NCBI RefSeq assembly: GCF_001982615.1
Contig: NZ_MLCO01000173.1
Location: forward strand, 1 to 44,487
From: Teichococcus deserti
GTDB taxonomy: Bacteria; Pseudomonadota; Alphaproteobacteria; Acetobacterales; Acetobacteraceae
DNA: 44,487 nucleotides
Direction of reading: 5' to 3'
The notes beneath the pieces are model-generated. The model made no database searches and was not told where the DNA came from. It worked only from the letters and a program-made list of their open reading frames with translations. Numbering within the stretch: the first letter of the stretch is position 1; each line of letters begins with the position of its first letter. Shown here piece after piece: positions 33,365 through 42,858 of this stretch. The position numbers and the translations under genes are program-made.

Positions 33365-34870
33365 ATGCCTGAGCGTCTTCGAGCGATGCTGGTGTATTTC
33401 AACGATGCCGTGCCTTTCCGGCTGAAGCCCGCCATCATCACGACCCTCTTCCTCGTCGCGCTGCTGCTGATGCCGGTCCCCGAGGGGCTGACGCCCAAGG
33501 CCTGGGGCCTGGTCGCCATCTTCCTCACCACCATCCTGGCCATCATCCTGAAGGTGATGCCGATCGGCGTGATGGCGATGATGGCGATCGTCATCGTCTC
33601 GCTGTCGCAGGTGACCAACACCACCTCGCGCGGGGCGATGGCGGATGCGCTGGGAAGCCTGTCCAATCCGCTGATCTGGCTGATCGTCATCGCCATCATG
33701 ATCTCGCGCGGGTTGAAGAAGACCGGGCTGGGCAACCGGATCGGCCTGGCCTTCATCGCGCTGCTGGGCCGCCGCACCATCGGCATCGGCTACGGCCTGG
33801 CGGTGTGCGAGCTGCTGCTGGCGCCCTTCACGCCGAGCAACACCGCGCGTGGCGGCGGCATCGTGCATCCGATCATGAAGTCGATCGCCGCGACCTTCGG
33901 CTCCGACCCGGCCCAGGGCACCGAGCGGAAGATGGGCACCTACCTGTCGCTGGTGAACATCCATGCCAACACCATCACCTCGGGCATGTTCATCACGGCG
34001 ACCGCCCCCAATCCGCTGGTGGTTGACTATGTCGCGCGGGTGACACAGGGGAATTTCCATCTCTCCTGGACCGACTGAGCGCTCTACATGGTCGTGCCTG
34101 CGCTCACCTGCCTGCTGGCCATGCCGCTGGTCATCGCCCTGCTGTCGCCGCCGGAGGTGAAGGCGACGCCGGACGCCGTCGGCTATGCGCGCGGGGAGCT
34201 CGCGAAGATGGGTCCGCTCTCGGGCAAGGAGAAGGTGATGATCGGCACCTTCGGCCTGCTCCTCGTGCTCTGGGCCAATGTGCCCGCCATGATCCTGGGC
34301 CCGGCCTTCACCCTGGACCCGACGGCCGTCGCGCTGGTCGGGCTCTTCGCGCTGATCATCACCGGCACGCTCGACTGGGACGACGTGCTGTCGGAGAAGA
34401 GCGCCTGGGACACGCTGATCTGGTTCGGCGCCCTGGTGATGATGGCCGAGCAGCTCAACAAGGTCGGCGTCATCGCCTGGCTCTCGGCCGGGCTGCAGGG
34501 CGGCATCGCCGCCGCCGGCCTGGGCTGGGAGCTGGCGGCGGCGCTGCTGGTGCTGCTGTTTGTGTTCTCCCACTACATGTTCGCCAGCACCACCGCGCAT
34601 ATCAGCGCCATGATGCTGGCCTTCCTGACCGTCGGCGTGCAGCTGGTGCCGGCCGACTATGTCGTGCTGTTCCTGATGATGATGGTCGCAGGCTCCACCA
34701 TCATGATGACGCTGACCCATTATGCCACCGGCACCTCGCCGATCATCTTCGGCAGCGGCTATGTCTCGCTCGGCGAGTGGTGGAAGGTCGGCTTCGTGAT
34801 GTGCGTGCTGGAGCTGGTGGTCTTCGCCCTGCTCGGCGGGCTGTGGTGGAAGATCCTCGGACTCTGGTAG
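33365..34870 (+). pseudogene. DASS-family di/tricarboxylate permease interrupted by in-frame TGA
   Basis: A 502-codon frame encoding a divalent-anion:sodium or exchange transporter (CitT/2-oxoglutarate-malate translocator type), with about 12 membrane segments. Both family signatures are intact: PFTPSNTARGGGIVHPI (SNT at 158-160) and, in the second half, YMFASTTAHISAMM. Codon 238 is TGA (34076-34078), read HLSWTD-stop-ALYMVVPAL. Relatives have SWTDWA here as I recall it, so the stop replaces a Trp codon by one base. The frame continues without loss to 34870. Gene callers would give two pieces, 33365-34078 and 34088-34870. Either the transporter is dead, or TGA is read through, or this is a sequencing error. 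It heads the operon of three redox genes. Confidence 0.9.
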
Positions 34871-34900
34871 CCTGACCCATCGCCAGCAGAGGAGGCCGCC

Positions 34901-35581
34901 ATGACCGAGCCGGGATCCGAGGCGCCGCCCGAGATCGCCTTCACCTTCGACGGCCAGCCGATCCGCGCCCGCGCCGGCGCGACCCTGCTGCAGGCCTGGA
35001 TCGCCGCCGGCCTGCCGCTGACGGAGAATGTCGGCTGCATGGGCCAGGGCGTCTGCGGCGCCTGCCGCGTCCTGGTGCGCCGCCCGGGCGAGCGGCTGGC
35101 CGGCACCGCCCTGGCCTGCGAGATGCAGGCCGAGGCGGGCATGCAGGTCTCCTTCGTCGATCACTTCCCCGCGCGCCGCGCGCATGCCTATGACCTGCAT
35201 GCGCTGACCGACAGCTGGACGGCGCTGGAGCAGATCGACCGTGTCTTCCCGGAGGCGCGACATTGCCGCCATTGCGGCGGCTGCGACCATGCCTGCCCCA
35301 AGGGCATCGCGGTGCAGCGCATGGTGACCCTGGCCGCCGAGGGCCAGGCCTTCGCCGCCGCTGCCCTGTTCGACCATTGCGTGCTCTGCAACCTCTGCGT
35401 CGCGGCCTGCCCGGAACACATCGACCCGGCCCATCTCGGCCAGTTCGTCCGACGCATGACCGCCGCGCTGACGCTGCGCCCGGCCGATCTGATCGCGCGG
35501 CTGCGGGAGATCGAGCAGGGCGGCCAGCCGATCGATCCGGAGGCCCCCGGCGCCAACCCGGCCGCGGCGCCGTCGCCATGA
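34901..35581 (+). CDS. SdhB/ferredoxin-like iron-sulfur protein
   Basis: A 226-residue soluble electron carrier built like succinate dehydrogenase subunit B. The N-terminal ferredoxin domain has Cys46, Cys52, Cys55 and Cys73 for a 2Fe-2S cluster; the first spacing is five residues instead of the usual four. The C-terminal domain has CRHCGGCDHAC (122-132) and CVLCNLCVAAC (160-170), each followed by Pro. That pattern suits two 4Fe-4S clusters, unlike SdhB, where one is 3Fe-4S for quinone contact. This fits a role between two soluble flavoproteins. GGAGG precedes the ATG, and the stop overlaps the flavoprotein start as ATGA. Confidence 0.88.
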   Translation: MTEPGSEAPPEIAFTFDGQPIRARAGATLLQAWIAAGLPLTENVGCMGQGVCGACRVLVRRPGERLAGTALACEMQAEAGMQVSFVDHFPARRAHAYDLHALTDSWTALEQIDRVFPEARHCRHCGGCDHACPKGIAVQRMVTLAAEGQAFAAAALFDHCVLCNLCVAACPEHIDPAHLGQFVRRMTAALTLRPADLIARLREIEQGGQPIDPEAPGANPAAAPSP

Positions 35582-37191
35582 CGCGGCCCTATCCGGCGGC
35601 GCTCGCCGCCTGGCGCGGCGCGGCCCCTGCCCCGGCCGTGGCGAGCCCCCTGCCGGTGCCCGCGCTGCTCGAGCGCTTCCATCCCGACCGGCAGCACAGC
35701 GCGATGGTGACGCTCGCGGTCGGAAGCAGCGCCGGCCAGCCCTGCCGCGCCGAGCTGGCCGCGCTGCTGCAGGCCGATGCGCTGGTCGAGGATGTCGACA
35801 TCGCCGGCGCGCCGGTGCTGGAGGCGGACGTGCTGGTCATCGGCGGCGGCGGCGCCGGCTGCGTCGCCGCCCTGACCGCGGCGCGCGCCGGGGCGCGCGT
35901 GCTGCTGGCCACCAAGCTGCGCCTCGGCGACAGCAACACGGTGATGGCGGAGGGCGGCATCCAGGCCGCCATCGGCGCCGAGGACAGCCTGCAGCGGCAT
36001 TTCGAGGACACGCTGCGCGCCGGGCATTTCGTCGCCGACAAGGCGCTGGTCGCGGCGCTGGTGTCGGACGGGCCGGCGGCGATCCGCTGGCTGATCCAGG
36101 AGGGCATGAGCTTCGACCTCGCCCCCGGCAGCGACCGGATGGGCGGCCAGCTGCTGCGCCGCAAGCCCGGCGGCGCCACGGCCGCGCGCCTGCTCTCCTA
36201 TCGCGACTTCACCGGGCTCGAGATGATGCGCGCGCTGCGCGAGGCGACGCTGCTGCAGCCCGGCATCACCCTGCTCGACCGCCACCCGGCGCTGGAGCTG
36301 CTGACCGACGACCGCGGCCGCTGCGCCGGGGCGGTGCTGCACGACCTGGCGCAGGGCCGCCCCGTGCTGGCCCGGGCCGGCGCCACGCTGCTGGCGACGG
36401 GCGGCGCCGGCCGGCTGCATGCGGCGGGCTTCCCCACCTCCAACCACTATGGCGCCACCGCCGACGGGCTGGTCCTCGCCTATCGCGCGGGCGCCGCGCT
36501 GCGCGACATGGACAGCCTGCAATACCACCCGACCGGCATCGCCTGGCCGCCGCACATGACCGGCGCGCTGGTCAGCGAGGCGGCGCGCGCCTCCGGCGCC
36601 GCCCTGGTCAACGGCCTGGGCGCCCGCTTCGTCGACGAGCTGGCGACGCGCGACGTCGTCGCCGCCGCCATCCTGCGCGAGATCGCGGAAGGCCGCGGCA
36701 TCGGCCGCGACGGCGTCGAGGGCGTCTTCCTCGACACCCCGGGGCTGGAGGCGCGCGAGCCCGGCATCCTGGCGCAGCGGCTGGTGACGCTGACGCATCT
36801 GGCCGGGCGGGCCGGCTTCGATGCGGCGCAGGAGCCGTTCCTGGTGCGCCCGACCCTGCATTACCAGAATGGCGGCGTGGCGATCGACGCGGCCGGCCGC
36901 ACCGCGGTGCCGGGGCTGCTCTGCGCCGGGGAGGTGACCGGCGGCCTGCACGGGCGCAACCGGATGATGGGCAATGCGCTGCTGGAGCTGGTGGTCTTCG
37001 GCCGCCGCGGCGGCCAGGCGGCGGCCGAGGATGCACGCGGCGAGCGGCCGCGCAGCATCGGCCTGAACCACCTGGCCGAATGGCGGCGCGGGCTGATCGC
37101 GCAGGGCCTGCCGCTGACGCGCAGGACGCCGATCCTGTTCCCGCCCTACGGCAATTTCGACGCCACCGCCGACCGGGGCCGCGCGGCATGA
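35578..37191 (+). CDS. SdhA/NadB-like FAD flavoprotein
   Basis: A 537-residue FAD enzyme of the succinate dehydrogenase/fumarate reductase/L-aspartate oxidase family. After an N-terminal extension of about 83 residues comes the Rossmann motif VLVIGGGGAGC (86-95), then GDSNTVMAEGGIQAA. In this last segment Asn120 takes the place of the His that binds FAD covalently in SdhA, so FAD should be non-covalent. SLQYHPTGI and VRPTLHYQNGGVAID belong to the substrate site, and LCAGEVTGGLHGRNRMMGNALLELVVFGRR is the family C-terminal FAD motif. It probably oxidises or reduces a C=C bond of a di- or tricarboxylate. It overlaps both flanking genes as ATGA, indicating a complex. Confidence 0.9.
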   Translation: MTRPYPAALAAWRGAAPAPAVASPLPVPALLERFHPDRQHSAMVTLAVGSSAGQPCRAELAALLQADALVEDVDIAGAPVLEADVLVIGGGGAGCVAALTAARAGARVLLATKLRLGDSNTVMAEGGIQAAIGAEDSLQRHFEDTLRAGHFVADKALVAALVSDGPAAIRWLIQEGMSFDLAPGSDRMGGQLLRRKPGGATAARLLSYRDFTGLEMMRALREATLLQPGITLLDRHPALELLTDDRGRCAGAVLHDLAQGRPVLARAGATLLATGGAGRLHAAGFPTSNHYGATADGLVLAYRAGAALRDMDSLQYHPTGIAWPPHMTGALVSEAARASGAALVNGLGARFVDELATRDVVAAAILREIAEGRGIGRDGVEGVFLDTPGLEAREPGILAQRLVTLTHLAGRAGFDAAQEPFLVRPTLHYQNGGVAIDAAGRTAVPGLLCAGEVTGGLHGRNRMMGNALLELVVFGRRGGQAAAEDARGERPRSIGLNHLAEWRRGLIAQGLPLTRRTPILFPPYGNFDATADRGRAA

Positions 37192-38537
37192 GCGGGCCCC
37201 AGACGCCTTCCCAGACGCGACCGCTGACCTGCACGGAGGTCCAGGTCGGCGCCGATCTCGCGGCCTGGATGGCGGCGGGGGGCGGCGCGGCCCTGCGCCG
37301 CGGGCTGCAGGACCCGGCGGCGATCATCCCCGCGCTCGAGGCCGCGGGCCTGCGCGGCCTGGGCGGCGCCGGCTTTCCGACGCACCGCAAATGGGCCGCC
37401 GTGGCCGCGCAGCCCGGCCCAGGGAACGGCCCAGGGAACGGCCCAGGGAACGGCCCAGGGAACGGCCCAGGGAACGGCCCAGGGAACGGCCCAGGGGACA
37501 GCCCGGAAAAATGGGTCATCTGCAACGGCAACGAGGACGAGCCCGGCACCTTCAAGGACCGCTTCCTGCTGACGCGCACGCCGCATCAGGTGATCGAGGG
37601 CGCCCTGCTGGCGGCGCTCGCCGTCGGCGCCGCGCAGGTCGCGCTCTACGTCAACCCGCGCGAGACCGCCGCCGTCGCCGTGATGCGGGCGGCGGTGCAG
37701 GCCTGGGACGGCCATGCGCTGCTGCGGCAGCTGTCCGACGCCATCGGCGCGCCGCTGCGCCTCGCGGTCCGCGAAGGCTCCGGCCTCTATATCGGCGGCG
37801 AGGAGACGGCGGCGGTCGCCAGCGTGATGGGCGGCTTCCCCTTCCCCTCGCTGAAGCCGCCCCTGCCGGTGGAGCAGGGCGTCGACGGCGCCCCCACCCT
37901 GGTGAACAACGTCGAGACCCTGGCCCAGGCGGGGCTCGTCCTGCGCATCGGGGCCGCGGCCTATCGCGCGCTGGGCCGCGGCGACGCCCCGGGCACCAAG
38001 CTCTACTCGCTGTCCGGCGACGTGCTGCGCCCGGGCCTGCACGAGCTGCCGATGGGCGTCACCCTGCGCGAGCTGGTCTTCGAGCATGGCGGCGGCATGC
38101 TGGCCGGACGGCCGTTCAAGGCGGTCTTCACCGGCGGGCCGTCCAACACGCTGCTGACGGCCGCCGATCTCGACGTGCGGCTGGATTTCGACAGCCTGCG
38201 CGAACGCGGCTCCCGCCTCGGCACCGGCGCGATGATCGTCGTCGGCGAGGGCACCAGCATCCTGCGCAAGACGGCGGAATACGTCGCCTTCTTCGCCGCC
38301 AATTCCTGCGGCCAGTGCCCCTCCTGCAAGATCGGCACGCACCAGGCCTCGCGCATCCTGGCGCGGATCGAGGCCGGGACCGGCCGCGCCGGCGACCTCG
38401 AGGCGCTGGACCACCTGACGCAGCTGCTGCCCGGCAGCGGGCGCTGCGGGCTGGTCGACGGGGCGGCGACCGTGCTGGCCTCGTCGCTGCGCAGCTTCCC
38501 GGAGGAATATGCCCGCGCGCTGGCGCGGCGGGCGTAA
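37188..38537 (+). CDS. NuoF-like NADH/FMN-binding subunit with internal GPGN repeat
   Basis: A 449-residue protein like NADH dehydrogenase subunit F (NuoF/HoxF). GLRGLGGAGFPTHRKW (55-69), CNGNEDEPGTFKDR (112-125), GSGLYIGGEETAA and VNNVETLAQ form the NADH and FMN sites. Cys374, Cys377 and Cys380 (CGQCPSC) with Cys420 bind a 4Fe-4S cluster. Between the first two motifs lie seven GPGN-type units (77-104), a surface-loop insertion not usual in the family. No NuoE partner is encoded. It should pass electrons between NAD(H) and the SdhB-like protein. The gene overlaps the flavoprotein gene. The short palindrome CGGGCG-TAA-CGCCCG spans its stop. Confidence 0.92.
   Translation: MSGPQTPSQTRPLTCTEVQVGADLAAWMAAGGGAALRRGLQDPAAIIPALEAAGLRGLGGAGFPTHRKWAAVAAQPGPGNGPGNGPGNGPGNGPGNGPGNGPGDSPEKWVICNGNEDEPGTFKDRFLLTRTPHQVIEGALLAALAVGAAQVALYVNPRETAAVAVMRAAVQAWDGHALLRQLSDAIGAPLRLAVREGSGLYIGGEETAAVASVMGGFPFPSLKPPLPVEQGVDGAPTLVNNVETLAQAGLVLRIGAAAYRALGRGDAPGTKLYSLSGDVLRPGLHELPMGVTLRELVFEHGGGMLAGRPFKAVFTGGPSNTLLTAADLDVRLDFDSLRERGSRLGTGAMIVVGEGTSILRKTAEYVAFFAANSCGQCPSCKIGTHQASRILARIEAGTGRAGDLEALDHLTQLLPGSGRCGLVDGAATVLASSLRSFPEEYARALARRA
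37416..37499 (+). repeat. 12-bp in-frame tandem repeat, seven units
   Basis: GGCCCAGGGAAC occurs six times perfectly (37416-37487), then once as GGCCCAGGGGAC (37488-37499). Each unit encodes Gly-Pro-Gly-Asn, the last Gly-Pro-Gly-Asp. Because the unit is a multiple of three, copy changes would alter loop length without breaking the gene. Confidence 0.97.
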
Positions 38538-38581
38538 CGCCCGGCACAACCCCATTCCTAAGCCCGCGGCCCCGTGTCACA

Positions 38582-38624
38582 TTACTGTAAAATAACGGCA
38601 GGCCCATGTTCCGGAGGGCCTGTC
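38582..38624. promoter_or_regulatory. Palindrome and leader hairpin before the ABC operon
   Basis: TTAC-T-GTAA (38582-38590) sits in a short AT-rich patch. Right after it, GGCAGGCCC (38597-38605) can pair with GGGCCTGTC (38616-38624) around 10 bases, with one G-T pair. This is seven bases before the GGAGG of the solute-binding protein. The first may be an operator. The second could affect translation start or be a leftover of a terminator. Confidence 0.4.
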
Positions 38625-38641
38625 CGAGGGGGAGGTCCGCC

Positions 38642-39982
38642 ATGCTGTCGCCAGTCCTGTCACGCCGCGCCATGCTCGCCGCCGGCGGCGCCGCCGCCCT
38701 GCTGCCGGGGGTGGCCCGCGCCCAGCTCGAGCAGCGGGTGGTGGTGGTCACCAGCTTCTCCCGCGACGTAACCACGCCCTTCGCCACCGCCTTCGAGAAG
38801 GCCCATCCCGGCACCAAGGTCGAGATCCAGAACCGCAACACCAATGCCGCGGTGGCCTTCATCCGCGAGACCCGCTCCAGCCCGCCCGACCTGATGTGGG
38901 CCAGCGCGCCGGATGCCTTCGAGGTGCTGAAGCAGGGCAGCCTGCTCGCGAAGCCGGCCATCGACACGTCCGGCATCCCCGAGCGCATCGGCGGCCAGCC
39001 GACCAACGATCCGGATGGCCGCTATTTCGGCTTCGCGGTCAGCGGCTACGGCATCATGTACAACACGCGCTACCTCCGCGCGAACCGCCTGCCCGAGCCG
39101 AAGGAATGGGCCGACCTGACCAAGCCCGTCTATCAGGGGCATGTCGGCATCTCGGCCCCCAGCCGCTCGGGCACCACGCATTTGACGGTCGAGACCATCC
39201 TGCAGGGCGAGGGCTGGGCCAAGGGCTGGGCGCAGCTGCTGGAGATGGCGGGCAACTTCGCCCAGGTCTCCGACCGCAGCTTCGGCGTGCCGGATGCGGT
39301 GAACAGCGGGCAGTATGGGCTCGGCATCGTCATCGACTTCTTCGGCCTCTCGGCCAAGGCCTCGGGCTTCCCGGTGGAGTTCGTCTATCCCTCCGTCACC
39401 ACCCTGGTGCCGGCCAATATCGCGATGATCGAGGGGGCGCGGAACCCGAATGCCGCCCAGGCCTTCATCCGCTTCCTGCTCTCGCCCGAGGGCCAGCAGA
39501 TCCTGCTCGACCCCAAGGTGATGCGGCTGCCGGTGCGTGCCGAAACCTATGCCAGGGCGCCGGCCGGCTTCCCCAACCCCTTCACCAATCCGAGCCTCGG
39601 CGCCCGGGTGAGCTTCGACAACGACGTCTCCGAGCTCCGCTATGAGCTGCTGAACAGCCTGTTCGACCGCGTCATCACCTTCCGGCTGAAGGAGCTGGTC
39701 GAGGCCTGGAAGGCCGTCCGCGCCGCCGAGGCGCAGCTGGCCAAGTCGAGCACCGCCGAAGGCCAGCGCCTGCTGGCCGAGGCCCGGGCGAAGCTGACCA
39801 CCGTCCCCGTCACCGAGGCCCAGGCCGCCGACCGCGCCATCGCCGGCGCCTTCCGCGCGGCGAAGCCCGACCAGCCCTCGGCCGGCCGCCAGGCGCAGTT
39901 CGAGGAGGAATGGGACCGCGCCGCCGTCGCTGGCTACGCCGAAGGCAAGCGCCTCGCCGAGCAGGCGCAGCGGGCCCGGTGA
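38642..39982 (+). CDS. ABC transporter periplasmic solute-binding protein with C-terminal extension
   Basis: A 446-residue receptor of the iron(III)/2-aminoethylphosphonate/thiamine-type class. Residues 1-27 are an export signal with twin arginines (SRRAMLAAGGAAALLPGVARAQ). The mature part has VVVVTSFSRDVTTPFATAFEK, DLMWASAPDAFEVLKQG, GYGIMYNTRYL and MIEGARNPNAAQAFIRFLLSPEGQ. After about residue 325 follows an extra helical stretch of some 120 residues rich in Ala, Glu and Arg that ordinary FbpA-type receptors (about 340 residues) lack. GGAGG lies six bases before ATG 38642. The stop overlaps the permease start. The ligand is not clear: a metal chelate or small organic compound are both possible. 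Confidence 0.9.
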   Translation: MLSPVLSRRAMLAAGGAAALLPGVARAQLEQRVVVVTSFSRDVTTPFATAFEKAHPGTKVEIQNRNTNAAVAFIRETRSSPPDLMWASAPDAFEVLKQGSLLAKPAIDTSGIPERIGGQPTNDPDGRYFGFAVSGYGIMYNTRYLRANRLPEPKEWADLTKPVYQGHVGISAPSRSGTTHLTVETILQGEGWAKGWAQLLEMAGNFAQVSDRSFGVPDAVNSGQYGLGIVIDFFGLSAKASGFPVEFVYPSVTTLVPANIAMIEGARNPNAAQAFIRFLLSPEGQQILLDPKVMRLPVRAETYARAPAGFPNPFTNPSLGARVSFDNDVSELRYELLNSLFDRVITFRLKELVEAWKAVRAAEAQLAKSSTAEGQRLLAEARAKLTTVPVTEAQAADRAIAGAFRAAKPDQPSAGRQAQFEEEWDRAAVAGYAEGKRLAEQAQRAR

Positions 39983-41708
39983 GCGCCGCCATCGCGCGCC
40001 CCCGGCGGGCGCGGCTGCGCGTCGAGGCCAGCCTCAGCCAGGTCGTCGCGGCGCTCCTGGTCGCCGCCTTCCTGCTGGCCTTCCTGCTGGTGCCGGTGGG
40101 GCGGGTGATCCTGACCGCCTTCCTGGACCCGGCGGGCGGCTTCACCCTGGTGCATTTCGCCGATTTCTTCCGCACCAGCCTGTTCCTGGAGAGCTTCTGG
40201 AACAGCCTCTATGTCGCCGGGCTGAGCGTGGTCTTCGCCTCGGTCCTGGCGGTGCCGCTGGCGGTGATCCTGGCGCGCTACCGCTTTCCCGGCCGCGCGC
40301 TGATCGCGACGCTGGGCGTGCTGCCGCTGGTGATGCCGCCCTTCGTCGGCGCGGTCGCCATGCAGCTGATCTTCGGCCGCAACGGCACGGTCAACCTGCT
40401 GCTGATGGACTGGTTCGACCTGCGCCTCGACCTGATGGAGGGGCTGAACGGCGTCATCTTCGTCCAGTCGCTGCACTACTTCCCGTTCATCCTGATGAAC
40501 CTCGCGGCCTCGCTCTCCAACATCGACGTGGCGATGGAGGAGGCCGGGCAGAATCTCGGCGCGCGCGGCCTGACATTGCTGCGCACCATCGTGCTGCCGC
40601 TGTCGCTGCCGGGCTATCTGGCCGGCGCCAGCCTGGTCTTCGTCAAGGTCTTCGACGATCTCGCCACGCCGCTGCTGCTCAACGTCACCAACATGCTGGC
40701 GCCGCAGGCCTATCTGCGCGTCACCTCGGTCGGGCTGGCCGACCCGATGGGCTATGTGATCAGCGTCATCCTGATCGCGGTGTCGCTGGCGGCCATGGTC
40801 GGCTCCGGCCTGCTGCTGCGCGGGCGCGACTATGCGACGGCGCAGCGCGGCGGCGGCGGGCTGTCGCAGCGGCGCATGACGGGGCAAGGCAAGCTGCTCG
40901 CCTGGCTCTTCGTCGTGCCGGTGCTGTTCCTGGTGCTGGCGCCGCATCTGGGCATCCTGCTGCTGAGCCTGGCCACCATCTGGTCCTTCAGCCCGCTGCC
41001 CGACGCCTTCACCCTGGCGCATTACGGCACCGTGCTGCGCGAGACGCCGCAATTCCTGACCAACACCCTGCTGTTCTGCGGCATCGCGGCGCTGATCGAC
41101 GTGGTGCTGGGGGTGGTGATCGCCTGGCTGGTGCATCGCACGAAGCTGCCCGGGCGAGCGCTGCTCGACCTCGCCGCGATGTCGGCGCTGGCCGTGCCCG
41201 GGCTGGTGCTGGGCATCGGCATCCTGCGCACCTATTTCGACACCCGGCTGCCCGGCGGTGATTCGCTGGCCACCTGGTGGGGCATGCTGATCATCGTCCT
41301 CGCCATCCGCCGCCTGCCCTATGCCCTGCGCGGCGCGACGGCCGCGCTGCGCCAGGTGCATCGCAGCCTGGAGGAGGCGGCGGAGAATGTCGGCGCCGGC
41401 AAGGCCGCGACGCTGGCCCGCATCACCGTGCCGCTGATGGCCGGCGGGCTGGCGGCGGCCTTCGTCACCAGCTTCGCCACCGCCGCCGTGGAGCTCTCCG
41501 CCACCCTGGTCCTGGTGACGCGCGACGTCGACGCGCCGCTCTCCTACGGGATCTACATCTACATGCAGAGTGCTGCCGGCCGCGGCCCGGGCGCCGCGCT
41601 CGGCGTCATCGCCGTGCTGGCCGTCGCCCTCTGCACCTGGGCCGCGCATGCGGTCGCCGAGCGCGAGCGCAGCCGCCGCGCCAGAACATCCGAAGCCCAG
41701 GAGGCCGC

Positions 41709-41712
<4 letters not shown>
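39979..41712 (+). CDS. ABC transporter permease, two fused domains (FbpB type)
   Basis: A 577-residue inner-membrane permease with two copies of the binding-protein-dependent transport domain. Each copy has about six helices and a coupling EAA loop: AMEEAGQNLGARGLTLLRTIVLPLSLPG near residue 185 and SLEEAAENVGAGKAATLARITVPLMAGG near 460. Fused permeases of this kind occur in iron(III) and 2-aminoethylphosphonate importers. The start is GTG 39979, inside the stop of the receptor gene (GTGA), and the end overlaps the ATPase start as ATGA. This coupling makes the three genes one translational unit. Confidence 0.94.
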
Positions 41713-42737
<1,025 letters not shown>

Positions 42738-42762
42738 GCACGGCGGGGCGGGCGCGGCCGGT

Positions 42763-42782
42763 CCGCCGCTGCCTTGCGGCGG
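42763..42782 (+). terminator. Hairpin terminator after the ABC operon
   Basis: CCGCCGC (42763-42769) pairs perfectly with GCGGCGG (42776-42782) around TGCCTT, then CCTTGCTTC follows. It starts 25 bases after the ATPase stop. Confidence 0.5.
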
Positions 42783-42858
42783 CCTTGCTTCGGCCTGATC
42801 CCGGACACGCTGCCCGCGGAGACTGCCGGCATCGGAGTTTTCCTCCGGGGAGGTTCAG

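Noticed and set aside
34076-34078. Selenocysteine at the in-frame TGA of the permease
   Set aside because: No selenoprotein is known in this transporter family, relatives have Trp rather than Cys here, and I see no SECIS-like hairpin just after the TGA.
33305-35434. A 709-codon minus-strand frame, His/Gln/Asp/Gly-rich
   Set aside because: Antisense to the permease and the SdhB-like gene. The repeated HxH and DDxx text comes from hydrophobic and acidic codons read backwards.
37416-37499. Phase-variable on/off switch
   Set aside because: The unit is 12 bp, so gain or loss of copies keeps the reading frame. Length variation is possible, but on/off switching is not.
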